Assembly: GCF_013386585.1 (NCBI RefSeq)
Contig: NZ_JACARO010000020.1
Location: 94,079 to 158,078, forward strand
Length of the DNA: 64,000 nt
Direction: 5' to 3'
Origin: Pseudomonas sp. P7548
GTDB taxonomy: Bacteria > Pseudomonadota > Gammaproteobacteria > Pseudomonadales > Pseudomonadaceae
Shown here: positions 61,302 through 64,000 of the stretch, piece after piece
Layout: every line of letters starts with the position of its first letter
Numbering within the stretch: position 1 is the first letter of the stretch
Translations under genes and position numbers: made by a program
Notes under the pieces: generated by a model
What the model saw: the letters and a program-made list of their open reading frames with translations, nothing else
The model's database searches: none
Told to the model about the DNA's origin: nothing

Positions 61302-62309
61302 TCAGCGTGGCAGGCGGCCGCTGACAAAGTGGCTGACATCGTTGAACCCGGGCGTAGACGAATGCCCCGGCGTGACCAGCGAATCGATAAACGCTTCATC
61401 TTCCGCCGTGATCTTAACGTCCAAGGCGCCGGTGTAGGCGTCCCACTGCGCTTCGGTACGCGGCCCCACAATCGCCGAGCTCACCGCCTGATTGTTCAGC
61501 ACCCATGCGATCGCAAACTCCACAATGCCCACGCCACGACCTTGCGTGTACTGCTGGATCTGCTGGGCGATGCGCAATGACTCCACGCGCCATTCGGTTT
61601 CCAGGATGCGCTTGTCCTGGCGCGCCGCACGGCTGCCGGCTTCAGGTGTGACATCCGGCGCGTACTTGCCGCTGAGCACGCCACGGGCCAACGGGCTGTA
61701 AGGCACCACGCCCAGGCCGTACGCGGCAGCGGCGGTGATCTGTTCCACCTCGGCCTGGCGGTTGACGATGTTGTACAGCGGCTGGCTGATGATCGGCCGA
61801 TCCACTCCCAGGCGCTCGGCCACCCGCACCACCTCGGCAATGCGCCAGCCACGGTAGTTGGACAGGCCCCAATAACGGATCTTGCCCTGGCGAATCAGGT
61901 CGCCAATCGCCGATACCGTCACGTCCAGCGGTGTATCGTGGTCTTCACGGTGCAGGTAATAGATGTCCAGGTAATCGGTGTCCAGGCGGGTGAGGCTGGC
62001 TTCCAGTGCATTGAAAATGCGCTTGCGGCTCAGGCCGCTGCGGTTGGGCAAGCCGTCGGTGGGGCCGATGGCGACTTTGGATGCCAGCACCCAGTCTTCA
62101 CGATGGCGGGCAATGGCCTCGCCGACGATTTCTTCGGAACGCCCACCGGTGTAGACGTCGGCCGTGTCGATGAAATTGATGCCCTGGTCCCAGGCCTTGT
62201 CGATGATGCGCAGCGAGTCTTCGGTGCTGGTTTGTTCGCCAAACATCATGGTGCCCAGGGTCAGCGCGCTGACCTTCAACCCCGACTGGCCCAATGTGCG
62301 GTAAATCAT
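61302..62309 (-). CDS. Aldo/keto reductase
   Basis: This 335-residue NADPH-dependent reductase has the (beta/alpha)8 pattern. Features: FIDTADVYTGGRSEEIVGEAIARHREDWVLASKV (catalytic Asp and Tyr, then Lys), DYLDIYYLHREDHDTPLDVTVSAIGDLIRQGKIRYWGLSN, and IVGPRTEAQWDA. It is close to the YajO/Tas-type group. A G/A-rich site precedes the ATG at 62309. Its substrate is unknown. The LysR gene at 62391 lies upstream on the same strand. Confidence 0.93.
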   Translation of the reverse strand: MIYRTLGQSGLKVSALTLGTMMFGEQTSTEDSLRIIDKAWDQGINFIDTADVYTGGRSEEIVGEAIARHREDWVLASKVAIGPTDGLPNRSGLSRKRIFNALEASLTRLDTDYLDIYYLHREDHDTPLDVTVSAIGDLIRQGKIRYWGLSNYRGWRIAEVVRVAERLGVDRPIISQPLYNIVNRQAEVEQITAAAAYGLGVVPYSPLARGVLSGKYAPDVTPEAGSRAARQDKRILETEWRVESLRIAQQIQQYTQGRGVGIVEFAIAWVLNNQAVSSAIVGPRTEAQWDAYTGALDVKITAEDEAFIDSLVTPGHSSTPGFNDVSHFVSGRLPR

Positions 62310-62390
62310 GGAAAGCTCCTCATGGCAGGGAAACGTACCCCATGCAATACCAGACTCGAGGGCTCTGGAACAAGCCCCGGAACGGTTTCT

Positions 62391-63293
62391 TCATTCATCG
62401 AGCAAGGCGTGGCAGCGCACCTGCAAGAACTGGTGCAACACCTTGACCCGCTCCGACACTTGCAGGCGATGCGGGCACATCAGGTTGAACGGCGTGGGCT
62501 CGCCTTGCCATTCCCGTAGCAACGGCACCAGGCGTCCGGCCTTGATATCGCGGGCCACATCCAGGTTGGCCTTGTAGGCAATCCCGTGGCCGGCCAGCGC
62601 CCAGCGCCGCACGATTTCACCGTCGTCGCTCAAGTAGTCGCCACTCACCTCGACTTCCTGCAACTGTGTGCCCTGGCGGAAATACCAGGTGTTGTTGGCC
62701 TGGCCCCGGCGCATGTAGCGCAGGGTGCTGTGGTGCGCCAGGTCGGCTGGCGTAAGCGGTGTGCCATGCCGCGCAAGGTAGTCAGGGCTGGCGCAAGGGA
62801 TGCGATGGTGCCCGGGCACCACCGGCAGCGCCACCAGGCTGGAGTCGCGTGGCACGCCAAAGCGCAGGGCGATGTCCACGGTGTCGCGGAACAGGTCGGC
62901 ATTGCTGTCGTTAAGCAGCAATTGCAGGCGAATATTCGGGTGTTCGCGCTTGAACTCATCCAGCCAGCCCAGCAGCACGTTACGCCCGAAGTCCGAAGGC
63001 GCGGCCAGCTGCAACAAGCCGCTGAGGCTCTGGCCCTGTTGCTTGAGCGCCTGTTCGCCTTCGGCCAGCGCTTCCAGGGCCACGCGCACGCTGTCGAGGT
63101 AGCGCCGGCCTTCTTCGGTGAGGCGCATGCTGCGTGTGGAGCGGGCGAGCAAACGGGTACCCAGGCGGGTTTCCAGGCGCTTGAGGGCGATACTTGCGGC
63201 TGCGGGCGTCAGGTTGAGGCTACGCGCTGCGGCCGAGAGGCTGCCCGTGTCCGCCGTGCGCACAAACACTTCAAGGTCCAGGGTTGAGCTCAT
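62391..63293 (-). CDS. LysR family transcriptional regulator
   Basis: This 300-residue regulator opens with SSTLDLEVFVRTADTGSLSAAARSLNLTPAAASIALKRLETRLGTRLLARSTRSMRLTEEG (winged helix-turn-helix), then an effector domain with PSDFGRNVLLGWLDEFKREHPNIRLQLLLND. It is divergent from the SDR gene at 63394 across 100 bases, so the SDR gene is a probable target. It belongs to the CrgA/DmlR-like subgroup by its opening. Confidence 0.94.
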   Translation of the reverse strand: MSSTLDLEVFVRTADTGSLSAAARSLNLTPAAASIALKRLETRLGTRLLARSTRSMRLTEEGRRYLDSVRVALEALAEGEQALKQQGQSLSGLLQLAAPSDFGRNVLLGWLDEFKREHPNIRLQLLLNDSNADLFRDTVDIALRFGVPRDSSLVALPVVPGHHRIPCASPDYLARHGTPLTPADLAHHSTLRYMRRGQANNTWYFRQGTQLQEVEVSGDYLSDDGEIVRRWALAGHGIAYKANLDVARDIKAGRLVPLLREWQGEPTPFNLMCPHRLQVSERVKVLHQFLQVRCHALLDE

Positions 63294-63393
63294 TTGTAAA
63301 AATCCTTTAAAGATCTTGTCGTTTTACCGGGATTTTTCGCCGATTGCCAAGCGAGGAAGATGAACGCTCAATTTCTCGATCAGGACATTTCCC

Positions 63394-64000
63394 ATGACAG
63401 CTTCCCTCAACGGCAAAACCGTCATCGTTATCGGTGGCAGCAGCGGCATTGGTGCAGCGGTGGCCAAGGCCGCGTCAGCGCGGGGTGCGCAGGTGGTATT
63501 GGCCGGGCGGCGCTTGAGCGCAGGCGTCGACAACGGCGTGCGCAGCGAACCGGTCGACGTCACCGACAGCGCCTCCCTGCAACGCCTGTTCGAGGCGGTG
63601 GGGCGCTTTGATCACCTGGTCTATACCTCCGGCCCTTCGGTACGCGCCAAGCCCTTGAGCGAAACCGACCTGGATGAAGCCCAGGAGAATTTCAACGTGA
63701 AACTCTGGGGTTCGCTGCGGGCGATTCAGTTGGCCCTGCCATTTCTCGATGCCCACGGCAGCATCAGCCTGACCTCCGGCCAGTTGGGGCGTAAGTTTGC
63801 GCCCGGTCAATTCATCAAGACTGGCATCAATGCGGCAACCGAGGCGCTGGGCAAACAACTGGCCAAGGAGCTGGCGCCGCGTCGCGTCAACGTGATCAGC
63901 CCGGGCGTGATTGATACACCGGCGTATGCGGGGTTGGCTGAAGATCAGCGTCAGGCGATGTACGCCAAGGCGGGTGGGGCGTTGCCGGTGGGGCGGGTGG
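63394..64000 (+). CDS. SDR family oxidoreductase, cut by the window end
   Basis: The first 202 codons are visible and open to the window end. The Rossmann start MTASLNGKTVIVIGGSSGIG has the SDR glycine motif, and ELAPRRVNVISPGVIDTPAYAGLAE is the typical late loop. The catalytic block is unusual: after SLTSGQLGRKFAPG the expected YxxxK is replaced by a KTGIN-type sequence (FIKTGINAATEALGKQLAKELAP), so both Tyr and Lys appear to be missing. Divergent from the LysR gene at 62391. Likely a noncanonical reductase. Confidence 0.9.
   Translation, partial: MTASLNGKTVIVIGGSSGIGAAVAKAASARGAQVVLAGRRLSAGVDNGVRSEPVDVTDSASLQRLFEAVGRFDHLVYTSGPSVRAKPLSETDLDEAQENFNVKLWGSLRAIQLALPFLDAHGSISLTSGQLGRKFAPGQFIKTGINAATEALGKQLAKELAPRRVNVISPGVIDTPAYAGLAEDQRQAMYAKAGGALPVGRV

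Overview
The window looks like chromosome from a fluorescent-group Pseudomonas. GC is high, the gene products (MvaT, AhpC/AhpF, Gor, GalU, ModABC, HPPD, GloA, Cup-type fimbriae) have a typical pseudomonad character, and REP-like palindromes with the pseudomonad GGAGCCGGCTTGCCGGC-type core sit between genes. No prophage, insertion sequence or CRISPR array is visible. Species assignment is an inference from gene content, not a database result.

Layout. 1-4.3 kb: a lower-GC accessory block with two GlxA-type (DJ-1 plus AraC) regulators flanking an isonitrile-hydratase-like DJ-1 protein, a VOC protein and an orphan small protein. It ends at a tRNA-Leu(UAA) whose 3' end faces the block. 4.6-8.7 kb: small envelope and unknown proteins, GFA, DinB, a TerB/DUF533 protein, a possible beta-barrel and a DUF2493 protein. 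8.8-12.3 kb: mgtA with a long, structured leader that carries two small ORFs. 12.4-17.5 kb: LysE exporter, AraC regulator, ArsB-like permease, AzlC/AzlD exporter and small membrane or lipoproteins. 17.6-24.2 kb: ABC-F ATPase, topoisomerase IB, modABC with a near-perfect ModE-type operator, nitronate monooxygenase. 24.3-31.5 kb: alpha/beta hydrolase, CGNR regulator, GyrI-like protein, an ada/alkB alkylation-repair group, a decayed two-gene cytochrome c locus (TsdB/TsdA-like), and small lipoproteins.

31.6-39.3 kb holds a nine-gene chaperone-usher fimbrial operon on the minus strand, with seven subunit genes, including a tandem paralogous pair. 39.8-48.5 kb holds small genes plus galU, gor, a divergent KfrA-like protein/tyrosine recombinase pair, ahpC (with an OxyR-like site), ahpF, gloA and a DUF4946-like protein. 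48.6-54 kb holds the H-NS-like silencer mvaT (TTG start), a CSS-EAL phosphodiesterase, a LysR/EamA divergent pair and hppD. 54.2-60.2 kb holds a second chaperone-usher operon in the CupA-like order subunit-chaperone-usher-adhesin-chaperone. 60.2-64 kb holds a RarD transporter, an aldo/keto reductase, and a LysR regulator divergent from an SDR gene cut by the window end.

Likely cooperation: ModABC imports molybdate under ModE-type control; AlkB and Ada form an alkylation-damage group; AhpC and AhpF form a peroxide-reducing pair likely under OxyR; and the two fimbrial operons, an EAL phosphodiesterase and MvaT lie close enough to suggest an attachment/biofilm neighbourhood. The most unusual items are the mgtA leader, the Ada protein that lacks three of four zinc-ligand cysteines, the multiply broken cytochrome locus, and the KfrA/recombinase pair.
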